64,000 bases of DNA, taken from Dermatemys mawii. Taxonomy: Eukaryota; Chordata; Testudines; Dermatemydidae. The stretch lies in NCBI GenBank assembly GCA_007922305.1, contig ML677351.1, forward strand, positions 15,349,790 through 15,413,789, read 5' to 3'. The translations under genes and the position numbers were made by a program. Of this stretch, positions 1 through 11,604 are shown one piece after another (positions within the stretch are counted from its first letter, which is position 1; each line of letters opens with the position of its first letter). The notes under the pieces are model-generated. The model saw only the letters and a list, made by a program, of their open reading frames with translations. It had not been told where the DNA came from and searched no databases.

Positions 1-758
1 GCAAGCTGGAGGCTTTTTCTCTTTTAACTACTAGATTTCCACACTCACCAGGCTGCAGCAGCTGGCTGTGAGAGCCTGCAGGAAGGGTCAGAACAGGGAT
101 AGGAAAGGCAGGCCGAAGAGCGGGCACTAAGACCCAGTGGTTCCCTGGGTCTGGCTGCTGAAGGCTCTGGCCATGAGAGTGGCTCTATGGCTCTATGTCA
201 GCTGCACCACATTGACTGTGGGTGGGAAGGAGAAAAAATCCTGGACACTTGCAACTATTTAAAAAGTCCTCCTGGACAGCAATTTAAATGCTGGACATGT
301 CCAGGAAAAATGGACACATGATAATCCTAGACAACTCTGATTATCAGCCATGTAAATGAATGGAAAACAATCGTATAGATAACATCTCCACTTATGTCCA
401 TGACTTTTCAGGGGAGGTAACTGTACACACCCAATGTTTAGTGGACATGAACTGTGTTACAATTTTTAGAGCTGCTCTTTCTGAGACCCTTTAAATTACA
501 TCAATTATTCAAGGCTTCTGACAATGCACTGAGGTATTTTGGGGTACTTGTTGAAATAGGAGAAAGCCCTGGCTAGAGGTGAGCATAATCATATCTAGAC
601 TATGAACATTCTGGCATATGCAGGTTAAAGAGCTCAGTCTGGAGCTGCCTTCTTTAGATTCATGGCAAATATACCATCATAAATCCTGAGTCAGAAAAAC
701 AAGCTTGCATTTGAACTATTATCCAGTTATCTCTGCCATTATATAAAAGCTTATAAAA
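1..758. other. Intronic or flanking sequence without a gene
   Basis: I see no exon here. Positions about 205-345 look like a decayed interspersed repeat with the palindrome ctggacatgtccag at 292-305. The rest is AT-rich sequence with no sustained open frame. It lies downstream of the EPHA6 kinase exons on the EPHA6 strand, so it is probably EPHA6 intron, but this is inferred only from position. Confidence 0.5.
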
Positions 759-1452
759 CAGAGGTTCTCAAACTGTGGTCTGCTGACCACCAGTGGTCTG
801 TGAGCTCCATTCAGGTGATCCACAGATAGTTCCATCTAAGGTGAGCACCTGGGTGGCTGCACACAAGAGAATGAAGGGCCACCCACCTAATTAGTGGAGC
901 TGCACAGGTGTGGCTCCACTAATTAGATACTTGGACCCTGGAGAAGATGCACATGTAAGGTGGTGGCCTTTGGGGGGCAGGGATAAAGGGTAGAAGGGAG
1001 GGGGCAGTGGGATGAGAAGAGAGGGTGAAGGGAATTGGGGATGCGTGGAGCTGCGGTGGCCAGAGAGAGAGGTGACTCGCTCGAGCTCCAGGGCTGGGGC
1101 TGCTGGGGAGAGAAGGCCCTCCTTCCCAGCATCAGCTCTGTGGCTACTGTGGCAGGGGAGAGACCCCTCTCCTTCCCAGCTCTAGCTTAGGGGCTGCTGT
1201 GGTGGGGGAGAGAGGACACATCCATCGCCTTAGATAGGTAAGGCTACTGATATTAAAATATGAGTTGTGTGTTTTTATTTGTAGAACAAAAAAACCTTAA
1301 TTATTATTAAGGATTGTTTATATAGTGCTTCTATCCAAAGCACTTTACAATAGTTAGCCAACAGTACAAACAACATTTAGAAAGATCATTAAGTGATCCA
1401 CTGAGATCCTTGGCAATTTTCAAGTGGTCTGTGAAAAAAAGACTGAAAACCA
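759..1452. mobile_element. hAT-type non-autonomous DNA element (old)
   Basis: The left end reads cagaggttctcaaactg and the right end, reverse complemented, gives a similar ggttttcagtct, the layout of hAT (Charlie-like) terminal inverted repeats. The interior has G-rich low-complexity sequence and a copied motif around 1090-1210. I found no clean 8-bp target duplication, so the boundaries are approximate. There is no transposase reading frame; the open frames inside come from the G-rich interior. Confidence 0.6.
887..926. repeat. Perfect 14-bp inverted repeat, 12-bp loop
   Basis: The arms ctaattagtggagc (887-900) and gctccactaattag (913-926) are exact reverse complements around a 12-base spacer. 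It lies inside the hAT-type element and could form a stem-loop or cruciform. Confidence 0.9.
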
Positions 1453-3627
1453 TATAAAGCATTTATTTGAGGTATACTGACATTTCTGATTGTTCCAGAA
1501 ATGTAAGCAAATCATTACTGTTGGTTTTCACACTTAATATTTCACAAGTATTTCTATTTACCAGGAAAATGTTTGCTGAAAATCATTAAACTACAAATAG
1601 TTCTTTTTTTTCCCCAATATATTAGTTGGTACTTTTCCTATGAAGAGTGCTTTACAAGCCACAAATAATTACACTTTATAAGATCTCATTTGAGAAAGGT
1701 ATTAACTGCATTTAACAAAAATAAAAATAGATACAAAGGTTGAAGATCTGACTTTCAGACATTGATGCTGATGTTGAATACTTACAAGTCCCAGTGATTA
1801 CAGGTGTGTTTTTGAATGCTCAGTATGTCTAAAATACAGGCCTAAAATTATTTGCCTAAGGTCAAAAAGCAAGTGTTTCAGAGGCAGAATTAGAACTCAT
1901 ACAATTCCTGTTTTCCAGTCTTGTGCTCAATTCACACTTTTCTCTTACAATCAAGAATGTTGTCTGATATATGCTGCACTGATAAGAATTTTTTTAAAAA
2001 GGGAGAACAAAATAATGGCCCATTCCTGCAATGTTTTTATCCATACAAGATGGTCCTTCGAAGTCTACTCACTTAAACACAGAAACAAAAGTCAAAGAAT
2101 TCACCTGTATATTAGTAATGTCTGTAGACACAAAGGAAAACTCTGTTTTTGTACAGACACATCACTGTCTAAATAATTAGACTGGTAATAACTGCCTTTA
2201 ACATGAAGAGGAAAAATGCTGGTTTTAAGGAAAGGAATTAGAGTACTGCCAAAAATTCCACCTTGAAAACATCTTGATATCAATTTCTCATATTATATTC
2301 TACATATAATTGAGAAAATGTTCCTTGCAAATATGTTTAACTGTAGTAATGCAAATATGCCCTCTGCCTTCAAATTGTGATACAAAGTTATTATAATGAT
2401 ACTATTAAACCAATAATATTCCACAAAGGAAGGCCTGAAGTATTCTACCTAAAAGTAAATCTCCTAGCATTGGTCTTTTTGTGCACTCCAAAAACAGCAG
2501 AAAAGCATTCATTCTCTGAGAACTTTTGAGCTGTTCTAGTTTCTATGTTCAGTTCAGCTAGAAAGATCAGAAAGTGAGCTAAAAAGACCTTCTGTCCAGC
2601 CTGAAGAGTAGCTTCTACAATGAAAAAATCAATTTAATACTTTTGGCTGGCATTTGATGCATTTTTTTAAATTCAGCAAATCATATAATTAATTTAATTA
2701 AATACATCACTATTATTCGGCTGGAAAAACAAAACATTGGCTTTACTGGGTTGCTGTGGGACTTGTAATTGTAACTGCCAAATTCACAGATATTCAAATG
2801 AACAAACAACACTTGGTCCATTTCTAGTATAAACATCAACATAGACTTTATACATAAGATTTCACAAAGTCCTGTCATCTACCTTGTCCATGTCTCCCTT
2901 ATTCTTTTTATAAACAGATGAGAGAAGATTATTTACCAAAATCATTTTACTCTATTACTATGGCTAGATTTTATATAATGCTGTGGCAAAGACCTTATCT
3001 TTTTCATTTTGTCAGTCAGGTAAAAGACATAGTAGGACCCCTAGTATACTCAGAAGAGGTACAAAGAACATTTTCAGGACTAGATTCTCTTCATTCATTT
3101 GGGTAAAAGAATAGAGTCCGAGATTATTAGAGAAATTTTAACATTCAATAGAACAGGAGAAATAACTACAATTTTATTTGATTAATTCTTATTCATTATT
3201 GTACTGATAAATAAATCACCAAGGCAGAATAAGGTTTGAAAAGCCTCTTTTAAAAGAATCACAATAAGATATTGTGCCCTTATAGGCATTGCTGGAGCAC
3301 TAAGCATAGCTGACAGTATAAACCAAAGTAGGCCTTATTAGAATAGTAATACTAGGCATCAGCTAACCAACTGACCACATTCCCGGCCTGAAAGGATGGT
3401 ACAGGAACACACAGACCTCTTAAGTAACAACATAAAATAATTCCTGAGATGGTATACAGGAACACACAGACCCCTCATATAGATAAGGATGGGATGACAG
3501 GATAATGGATGAGGATGCTTTGTTCAAATATGAGGTACAAGGAGGGTAACAATATCTGGAATGTAATACATACCTTGATAGTATCAATGTATAAATGAGA
3601 AGCCATAGGAAGAGCATTTTTTTATTG
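1453..3627. other. Plain intron, one old MIR remnant
   Basis: AT-rich sequence with no gene. Around 1846-1935 the phrase about gcctaaggtcaaaaagcaag followed by ggcagaattagaactca resembles the reverse complement of a MIR/CORE-SINE. Nothing else is recognisable. Confidence 0.5.
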
Positions 3628-3635
3628 GCCTAGGG

Positions 3636-4398
3636 CAGTGATTTTTCAATTTTTTTTTCTGGGGATCCAGCTGAAGAAAATTATTGATGCTCACAACCCA
3701 GTGGAACTGGGTATGAGGGGCTTGGGGTATGGGAGGGGCTCAGGGCTGGGGCAGGTGAGGCCTGCAGGGTGGAACTGGGAATGAGGGGTTCAGGGTGCAG
3801 GAGGGGGCTCTTGGCTTGGGCAGGGGTTCAGGAGGGGGTCAGGGCTCTGGGCTGGGGATGCAGGTTCTGGGGTGGGGCCTGGGATGAGGAGTTTGGGGTG
3901 CAGGAAGGGGTTCCAAGTTTGCGGGGGACTCAGGGCTGGAGCAGGGGATTGAGGCATGTGGAGCGGACTTACCTCCGTCAGCTCCTGATCAGTGGCACAG
4001 CGAGGGTGCTAAGGCACGCTTCCCACCTGTCCTGACACTACGGACCATGGAGTGCTCTGGAAGTGGCCAGTGGCAGGTCCGTCTCTTAGGTGGAGGTGAC
4101 TCTTGCCCATAGGCACATCCCCCCAGTTCCCATTGGCCATGTGGAGCCGGTGCTCAGAGCAGGGACAGCGCACAGAGCCCCGTTCGCTCCCTGCCCCCAA
4201 GAAGCTGGACCCACTGCTTGCCACTTCCAGGGTGCAGAGCGGTGTTGGAACAGGTAGGCACTAGCCTGCCTTACCTGGACAGCACCACTGATGGGACTTT
4301 TAACACCCCGGTCAGCAGAGCTGACCAGAGCAAGGCGACCCAGTGCCTTACATGCCGCAACCCAGTACTGGGTTGTGACCCACAGTTTGAAAACACTG
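3636..4398. mobile_element. hAT non-autonomous element with exact 8-bp target duplication
   Basis: The element is bounded by cagtgatttttcaa on the left and tttgaaaacactg on the right, imperfect terminal inverted repeats of hAT type. It is flanked by an exact 8-bp duplication, gcctaggg, at 3628-3635 and 4399-4406, which matches the CTAG-centred preference of many hAT elements. The interior (3700-3960) is a G-rich run of degenerate repeats of gggctgggg type. No transposase is encoded, so it would have been mobilised in trans. Confidence 0.88.
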
Positions 4399-4406
4399 GC
4401 CTAGGG

Positions 4407-5426
4407 GACAACATTACGTTATGTTGATTGAGCTGGCATCTTGTCATGGGCGTACATGTGTTTGTGTACCTGTAACTGTTGATCCAGGGCATGGATACTA
4501 TCCCTTGTCAGCAATCAACCTGTTGAGCCTTCACCACTGAACTGAGCATGTGGTCTTTCTTTATGAGTAACATTGAGGTCAGCTGAATTAACAAGCTTAA
4601 CGCTATGCTGGTGCAGTTAACACCAGAATTCCACAAACAGCATAGGATCAACACAGACACACAGCAACACTATCAGCAGCTGCCATGGTGCATCATGGGA
4701 GATGTAGCATTCCTGGGGAATTCTTCACATTGAGGAGAATGGGTGCACAAGGTACCTGAACTACAACTTCCATGAGGCACTGCAATGGAACTTCTGAATC
4801 AAACAGGGGTTCTGGCTGAAAATCAAAACTTTTTCAGGTTTTGGGTGTTTGGTTTTTCAATGAATAGTCAAAGTTTTCCATGTAAAACAGACATTTTCTG
4901 AAAAAATTATTTTAATCAAAAACCCAATTTTCCATCAAAAAGTAGTTCCAATGGAAAAGTTTTGACCAGCTCTGTTATAGATAGAACATTGTTGCCTATA
5001 GAGAGGATTTGAATCAAAATAAGACAATAGGGTTACATATACAAAATACCACATAACTGAAATAATCACCATGGTACAGTTAAAGAAATGCATTAGTAGA
5101 GATCAAAGAAACTAAAGAAGCAGAACTGGCTAACATGGATAGATGTGAAATCGCACACTATGGCAAACCGCACCCCTTCTTAAAGGGATTATAGTGTACA
5201 AACACAGACTTTGCTATATCACCAAAGAAAAGAAAGAAAGAAACAAAAAATCAAAATTTGGGGAGAAATGCTCAGTCTCCTTTTTTTTCTTATTCTTTTT
5301 TATTTGCACTTGTTTTAAAAGTTCTTGGTATTTTAGTTATTGGAATTATCTTGTTTTGCATGTTGGTTATAAGAAAAACCATATCTTGTAACACAAGTTA
5401 TTAGGTTACATGCAGGAATCATTGGG
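4407..5426. other. Plain intron with one old interspersed repeat
   Basis: There is no gene. About 4800-4985 is rich in aaaactttttc and gttttccat motifs ending gaccagctctg, a decayed interspersed repeat of a type I have seen in reptile introns. I cannot name its family. Confidence 0.4.
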
Positions 5427-5514
5427 TGAAATTAGATGGCCTGTGTTTTGTAGGAAGTCTATTACTAGATGATCATAAATGGATTCTGGCCTTAAAATCT
5501 ATGAATCCATTGTA
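5427..5514 (+). mobile_element. CR1 LINE 3' end fragment
   Basis: The string ending with actagatgatcataaatgg and a following ctggccttaaaatctatgaat is the characteristic 3' end of CR1 LINEs in sauropsids. Only the 3' tail survives, as is usual for 5'-truncated CR1 copies. Confidence 0.75.
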
Positions 5515-6684
5515 TATATTTGGCCTCAGGGAATCTATTGTACTTCCCACATATTACTGAAGAATATCCCCATAAGAATTCACAATTTACAAAAGATTTA
5601 CAATAAAAATGAACAATGATGAGGAAGTAAGTTATGTTTTGTTTTGTTTTTAAGAGCGCCATTTTCCTATGAGGAGACTTTGGTTTTTGTCAAGGATAAT
5701 ACATGTAAATATACCATGAGATGTAGCATAAGATAGTAGTTGAAAATAAAGCAGTGCGCAGGCAACAAAAGTTCTATTGCATTGGAACAGTTCAAAAATC
5801 CTTTCATATGAATGCTGGATCAGACTTCAGCATTTTCATAAATAAATGAATCCAACAAATGTGCACACAAAATCTGTGTTCGATAGCATTACCCATCCAT
5901 TACAAAAGATTACGCACAAGTATGAGGGACAATAACGATGATCAATAAACAGTTAGGTACATGAACTTCGTAAGAAGCAGAGAAGCTGCAAAAAACCAAG
6001 TGTGTTTTGGCTATGAAACATAGCACTGTTTAACAGCTGTGAAACTGTGCACATGAGCTATGAAAAATGGTGTTGCATGGCTGCTGTAAAGTAGTCTGCG
6101 TACACTGTGAACTGTGGCCTTTTACATGATATCTGTAAAGTAATTTACAAAAATAGATGTCATCGTAAACTGACCTGTAGAGATGGAGGACTGGGAAAAT
6201 GCCTCTGGGTGAATGCTGCCTGACCCCTTTTTCCATCTCCCTAACCTAGAGAAGCATTGATTTTCTGAGTGCAGTATTGCCAGACCCAAGCTTTCAAAAG
6301 TCAAGACTTGGGCCCACTAAAAATCATGAGATAAACTGAATCAAACCATTTTGGGTCTTTTTATTTGCCTTTTGTTTTTTTAGTACTTGAGTCACTTTTT
6401 TAAGCTTTTCTCTGCAACCATAACACAAGTACCATAAAAATTGTCAGCCCCATTCCTGGCTTTCATTAAAAAACCCCCTCATTTAAGAGCTTAAGTCTCA
6501 TTTTCAAAAGGGAGTTAGGCATGTAGAAACCTACATCCCATTGACTGTCTTTAAAATCCCCACCAAATATCACACGACTCACAATAAGATTACTAAAGTT
6601 CAAAACACTGTGAGTGTTGGATAGATTGCTGAATCCAGAGTGTCATTACTCCATTATTCTTTTCAGATTTTTGACCCCTAGGGA
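5515..6684. other. Plain intron, one short repeat remnant
   Basis: No gene is visible. At 6485-6560 the phrase ctcattttcaaaagggagtt with a following acatcccattgact belongs to a short repeat type that recurs near 17.83, 20.56 and 33.37 kb in this window. Confidence 0.4.
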
Positions 6685-6737
6685 TATAGAATCATAGAAT
6701 ATCAGGGTTGGAAGGGACCTCAGGAGGTCATCTAGTC
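6685..6737 (-). mobile_element. CR1 LINE 3' end fragment
   Basis: Contains atagaatcatagaatatcag followed by ggttggaagggacctcagga and a tctagtc tail, the reverse complement of the CR1 3' terminus. It lies just upstream of the gypsy LTR remnant. Confidence 0.8.
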
Positions 6738-6860
6738 ATTTCAGAGGAACTGGCTAAAAGTGTCACAATAAATAGCTTCCCATTAGAGGCTACTGTAGTA
6801 TGGTTACATATAAGAATGTAGAGAACTCTACTTTCAGGAAGTGCTTGGTGAGACAGTATA

Positions 6861-6930
6861 TATGGAGGAAGGAATAAAGCCTTAATTTTAAACTGTCTTG
6901 AACTCTTTCTTTATGCTCACATACAGAACA
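6861..6930 (+). repeat. 5' LTR tail (R/U5-like) of gypsy copy 1
   Basis: Starts tatggaggaaggaataaagc and ends tcacatacagaaca, matching the block at 13623-13695 in order and spacing. It holds an AATAAA polyadenylation signal, as an LTR R region would. The upstream U3 part is not clearly shared with the other end. Immediately after it, tgatgtcggaagttagac may be the primer-binding site, though I cannot name the tRNA. Confidence 0.7.
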
Positions 6931-7388
6931 TGATGTCGGAAGTTAGACAACTCCTACAGGTATGTGAAATCAGAAACGAAGAATATTGCAGTAAGCAAAC
7001 AAAACATAAAAGAGAGAATCACCTACTCAAAGATTCCTGTCTGAGTAGGTGGACATGGAATGGGATGTGTTTAGCAATTAGATATTCTTTAGATCATAAT
7101 AGGAAAATTATGAAATTGTAACAGGGCTGGCTATCGAGGAAAATATAATAAAAGCAGCCATACTATTAGCTGTAATGGGCAAAGGAGGCCACAAGCTCCA
7201 ACAGCATCCAGATGTATCTGTGGAAAACCCATGTAAAATCCTAGAAGCACTCCAGAAGTATTTGCAACTTACAAACAATATCATATAGGAAATGCCTCTC
7301 TGCTTAACCAGTGTAATCAAGAACCCAGAGAAGTAATAGACGTGTATATTGCCAAACTACATAAAATTGCTGTCTCGTGCAATTATCA

Positions 7389-7815
7389 TAAAAACATAAA
7401 GAATGGTCATGCTGGGTCAGACCAAATGTTCATCTAGCCCAATATCCTGTCTTACAACAGTGGCCAATGCCAGATGCTTCAAAGGAAATTAACAGAACAG
7501 GGCAATAATCAAGCAATCCATCCCCAGTCATCCACTCCCAGCATCTGGCAGTCAGAAGCTCAGGGACACCCAAAGCATGGGATTACATCCCTGACAATCT
7601 TGGCTAATTGATGGACCTATCCTCCATGAATTTATCTAATTATTTTTGGAACCCAGTTTTGGCCATTACAACATCTGGCAATGAATTCCACAGGTTGACT
7701 GTGCATTGTGTGAAGAAGTACTTTTTTTGTTTGTTTTGAACCTGCCACCTATTAATTTCCTTGGGTGACCCTTGGTTCTTATGTTATCAAATCCATCAAC
7801 TAATTTGTGATAGAT
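7389..7815 (-). mobile_element. CR1 LINE 3' region, minus strand
   Basis: Phrases such as tgctgggtcagacc, cagtggccaatgccag and ccacaggttgactgtg are the reverse complement of the 3' part of a common turtle-type CR1. The same subfamily appears in plus orientation at 53.0-53.7 kb, so the two can be aligned within this window. It is inserted into the gypsy gag region. Confidence 0.85.
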
Positions 7816-7822
7816 TAGTAAT

Positions 7823-8233
7823 AGGGATGAAAAATGCAGAACATGAGGGCTCTCAGTTACTACAGAGAATTCTTTCCCAGGTATTCCCCTGGTGGGTCCT
7901 ACACACACGCTCAGGATCTAACACTAACTGATTGCCATATTTGGTGTCAGGAAGGAATTTTCCCCCAGGTCAGATTGGCAGAGACCCTGGGTTGTTTTGT
8001 TTTTTGCCTTCCTCTACAGCATGGGGCATGGGTAACTAGCTTTAACTGGGTTTCAACTAGTGTAAATGATGAGTTCTCTGTAATTTGAAGTCTTTAAAAT
8101 ATGATTTGAGGACTTCAGTAACTCAGCCAGAGGCTAGGGGTGCATTTCAGGAGTGGGTGAGATTCTGTGGCCTGCAATGTGCAGGAGTTCAGACTAGATG
8201 ATCACAATGGTCCCTTCTGACCTTAAAGACAGA
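7823..8233 (+). mobile_element. CR1 LINE 3' region, plus strand
   Basis: Includes aaggaattttcccccaggtc, gtgagattctgtggcctgc and the end phrase actagatgatcacaatggtc with cttctgaccttaaa, the 3' tail of another CR1 subfamily. It abuts the minus-strand CR1 at 7389-7815, giving two tails in opposite orientation within gag. Confidence 0.88.
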
Positions 8234-8479
8234 GAGATTATTCACAAAATAGCAAAGGCAATGTATGCAAATATAAGGAAAAATAAACCAAAAACGTGTG
8301 CCAAATCAAATGCACAAATACAAAGTAGAATAGATAAACAAAATGCAAAGAAGCCCTGTGCATACAGTGAAGAAAAAACATGATAATGGAAAAAGCTTTG
8401 TATGTGGGGTTGTATGCAATAAGTGGAACAAGAAAAAGCATTATGCCAAAGCTCGCAGACAAGAAAAACTATGAAAAAA

Positions 8480-9136
8480 ATGGATATTGGGAAAGCAAGC
8501 AGTGACTCAGCAGATGAGATTTTTGTATATGTATTACACGAATGCAGTGCAAAACAGCAAAAATAATGGGTTGCACAGCTTAGACGAGCACTCTGTGCAA
8601 AGACAAGGCAACAGAACACAAACAGAAAATTGAATACTAAATAGACAGGAGAGGCCTCAGTGAACGTGCTAGCCTACAAAGATAACTTCTGTATTATACA
8701 AGGGAAGAAGGTGAAATTGCAACCATGCAAAGTCAAATTAAAATTTTATGACCAGCACGATCATAATACCACAAAGACAAAGGAGAATACCAAAGAAAAG
8801 TATACAGGGTGAAATTTCAGATAGTGCAGACAACAAAAAGTCTCTGCTTCCAGCTAAAACAAGTGAATTCATGAACCAATGACACTAAACTAGGACAAAT
8901 GATTCAGACAATAGATATATAAATAAAACAAAAAACACATCCAGAGCACACAGTACAATGTGGCATGCCTGAACCAGGCTTGTTACACCTGAAAACAATT
9001 CAGCCAGTATAATACCTGCCTTGCAGAGCACCCATTGGATTAGAGGGGAAAATAATGGGAGCAGTAAAGTAAATGGAAAAAGAAGGCATCATTGCTAACG
9101 GCACAAAGCACACAAGCTGGATAAGCAGAATGATAG
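8480..9136 (+). pseudogene. Protease region and start of reverse transcriptase, gypsy copy 1
   Basis: Near 8990-9136 translation gives PVQYLPCRAPIGL followed by MEKEGIIANGTKHTSWI, matching the N-terminal end of gypsy reverse transcriptase, where a residue block leads to an E-K-E-G-I-I motif and a W-I/S boundary. The protease should lie between 8480 and 8980, but I could not fix its active site. The frame is cut at about 9137 by the nested block and resumes at about 11605. Confidence 0.6.
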
Positions 9137-9511
9137 CTAGGGCCCTATCAAGTTCATGGCCATGAAAAATGAGTCACGGACTGTGAAATCCGGTCTCCCC
9201 CCTGTGAAATCTGTTTTTTTGTGTTTGGGCCAGTACATTCTGAAGGATGGGAAGAAGACAGAGCAGAGTAGTTAGGAGCAGTCTAGGAAAATAGCAACAG
9301 CATCTAGGAGCAAGCAGACTGGAGTCGTTAGATATAGAGTCCCTGGACTGAAATCTGGAGTAGTTGATAGGCTTGGGTTCTCCTACCAGCTGCTGGGAAA
9401 GTGACCTGTTACCAGATGTGCATGTTACTTTGGGGTATACTTATTTATTAGGGTCACTCTTCTGGGGGGAGGGTGATGTAATTCTATTAAAAACACAAAA
9501 GAGTAAAATTC

Positions 9512-9551
9512 AGAGAGAGAGAGAGAGAGATGGGGGAGGGGAGAGAGAGAA
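9512..9551. repeat. GA-rich microsatellite
   Basis: A run of GA dinucleotides at 9512-9530, then gggggagggg, then another GA run at 9541-9551. Confidence 0.95.
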
Positions 9552-10659
9552 GCAACCAGCGGACTCACAAAAGTTATTTATTGAATAATAGTGATAACTA
9601 CAGAAGGAGGGATAAACAAACAGTTATATTTTAAAGGTTAATACCTGAGGTAGAAAAGAAAACAGGGTGGGGGGATCTCACCTACTCCATGAGGCTTGAA
9701 CTGGTCGGGGTTCCCAGGTGATGGTGGTAGCTCAGGGTCCTAAGTGATGGAGACAGGCAGAGCCCCCAGCACGATCAGTTAGGTGATGATGGAGTCCCAG
9801 TGGAACTGATGCAGAGTTTGGGTCTAAGCATCAGAACACTGACTTGGGCACATGTAGGGGATTTTGTAGAGAAAATACAAAGGTTCAAGGGAGAACAATA
9901 GATTTGTTTATGGGTAAACTGATGACTCAAGGATTTTCTTTAGGCTAGACAATAGGAGCTGACCACTCTTGGCTATGGATGGTGTTTTCTTCCAGAGAGC
10001 TCACAAGGCAACTAAGCCGCTTCAGTATTTTGGATATCAATCAAAGATCTGTTACTAGAATTGGTCTAATAATTGCTGATCTGGGTGTGTATAGGTGTAG
10101 GTTCATTAGCCTCTGGAACAGGGATTCCCATGATGCAGTGCCTCCCTGTTTTTTTGGTCCCAGAGTTCAGTGTGGTTCTGTTTCTCATTCTTTATGCTAA
10201 TCCCTGTCCCATCTTTCATGCAGATGAGGCTAGGGGAGTTGTCTCTGTTCTTCATTCTGTATGCAAATGAAGGTGTCTTAATCTTGTCACCTTGACAGGA
10301 GGGATCGAGGTGTGTCTCCCAATGCCCTTCACTGTTCTCTGCAAGCCTTTTTTTTCTGATCGGTTTTGCTTCAAACAGAGACTGGTCGGGGGTGGGGGTG
10401 TCTTTCATGAGTCACACAGGCTAGATACTGCACCTGGTTCCCCAAAAACAGAGCTGACTGGTATCAGACCTAGGACCTAGCCTGGATTGGAAGACCATCT
10501 GGAATGGCATATAGACAACTAACCTAGTGGGATTTCGATACCCCGGAAAGGGAGGACTGTACAATGACATGGCCTGAGACAGGGGTGGGCAAACTTTTTG
10601 GCCCGAGGGCCACATTGGGGTTAAAAATTGTGCAGAGGGCTGGGTAGGGAAGCCTGCCC

Positions 10660-11065
10660 CTGCCCCTTATCCAACCCCCACCCACTTCCCACCCCCAACT
10701 GCCCCCCTCACAACCCCCGACCCATCCAGCCCCCACCACTCCTTGTCCCCTGATTGCCCCCTCTGGAGACCCCCCCACTCTAACTGCCGCCCCAGAACCC
10801 CATCCCCATCTAAGCCCCCCTGTTCTTTGTTCCCCGACTGCCCCCTCCCAAGATATCTCCACTCTAACCACCACCCCGAGACCCTACTCCGCATCTAATC
10901 CCCCACTTTGTTCCCTGACTACCCCCTTCTGAGATCCCCCAACCCTAACCACCACCCCCTGAACCCCACCCCCCCATATAAGCCCCCTTGCTTTGTTCCC
11001 TGACTGTCCCCTCCCGATATCCCCCCACCGTAACCACCACCCCCTGGGATCCCACCACCAAACGC
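10660..11065. repeat. Minisatellite, unit about 82-85 bp, about 4-5 copies
   Basis: A phrase of type ctttgttccctgact recurs at about 10742, 10825, 10906 and 10991, each followed by a C-rich stretch with ctaacc and accacccc. The spacing is 82-85 bases. It lies within the hAT element. Confidence 0.8.
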
Positions 11066-11122
11066 CCCCCACCCCCGCCACTTAGCTTAATCAGCCGGGT
11101 GCTCTTTGACCGGGGCCCCTGG

Positions 11123-11340
11123 CCAGGGAGCGCAGGGCCCCGCGGCACCCTGTGCTCGACCCAGCCCCCGGCCAGGGAGCACAGGGCTGAGCGGCTCCCC
11201 GCGCTCCATCTGGTCCCTGGCCAGGGAGTGCAGGGCGGAGCGGCTCCCCACGCTCCTCTTGGCCCCCAGCTGGGGAGCGCGGGGCGGAGTGGCTCCCCGC
11301 GCACGACCCGGCCCCCGCCCGGGAGCGCGGGGTGGCCCAG
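11123..11340. repeat. Minisatellite, unit 49 bp, about 4.4 copies
   Basis: Units begin at 11123, 11172, 11221, 11270 and 11319, exactly 49 bases apart, each starting with a variant of ccagggagcgcagggc. GC is very high. It lies within the hAT element. Confidence 0.9.
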
Positions 11341-11604
11341 CTGGGAGCACAGGGACCCGTGGCAGGCCAGCCTGGCCCCAGCTCACGGGCCTGATGAAAA
11401 TGGGCGGCAGGCCACATGTGGCCTGCGGGCCATAGTTTGCCCACCCCTGGCCTAGAGCTGAGTCACAAAGAGGGAGCACTCCAAGTCCCAAAGAGAGAGA
11501 GGGTGGCCACAGTGTGAGGAAGGGGGCACCAGATCTGATGGGAGCTAATCCCCAGACCCAGTCACAAGGAGGTGCCGAGTTGTGAATGACCCTCCTGACA
11601 GAGC

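Larger units (their letters stand above)
6931..8475 (+). pseudogene. Gag remnant of gypsy copy 1
   Basis: Gag packages the retroelement RNA. Translation of 7140-7390 in mixed frames shows motifs such as ILEALQKYLQ and, after a frame change, VIDVYIAKLH, which resemble the conserved capsid part of vertebrate gypsy Gag. At 8345-8470 a zinc-knuckle remnant ends in KKHYAKARRQEKL, where cysteines expected in the knuckle are partly lost. The two parts are separated by CR1 insertions at 7389-8233. No continuous frame remains, so it is not functional. Confidence 0.65.
10580..11449. mobile_element. hAT non-autonomous element with minisatellite interior
   Basis: The left end caggggtgggcaaac and the right end gtttgcccacccctg are exact 15-base reverse complements, hAT-type terminal inverted repeats. 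Flanks are gcctgaga (10572-10579) and gcctagag (11450-11457), similar but not identical, so the 8-bp duplication has decayed. The interior is C-rich tandem repeats. Several long open frames on both strands here (up to 266 codons on the minus strand at 11087-11887) are by-products of stop-poor C/G-rich repeats, not genes. Confidence 0.88.
9137..11604 (-). mobile_element. Nested insertion block, LTR-like, inside gypsy copy 1
   Basis: The gypsy RT reading stops at about 9137 and resumes at about 11605, so all of this was inserted later. On the minus strand the right edge begins tgtcaggagggtcattcaca, compatible with a TG LTR start, and a minus-strand AATAAA lies near 9580. These make a solo LTR on the minus strand likely, but no matching second LTR or internal genes were seen. 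The left 80 bases (tagggccctatcaagttc onward) may be a separate small repeat. A hAT element sits inside at 10580-11449. Confidence 0.45.

Noticed and set aside
3769..4035. Open frame of 88 codons
   Set aside because: It falls inside the G-rich interior of a hAT element with a clear target duplication.
10524..11304. Several overlapping open frames around the hAT element
   Set aside because: All are shadows of C-rich tandem repeats.
10660..11340. CRISPR-like array
   Set aside because: The repeats are direct, without distinct spacers, GC-rich and inside a transposon in a vertebrate genome.
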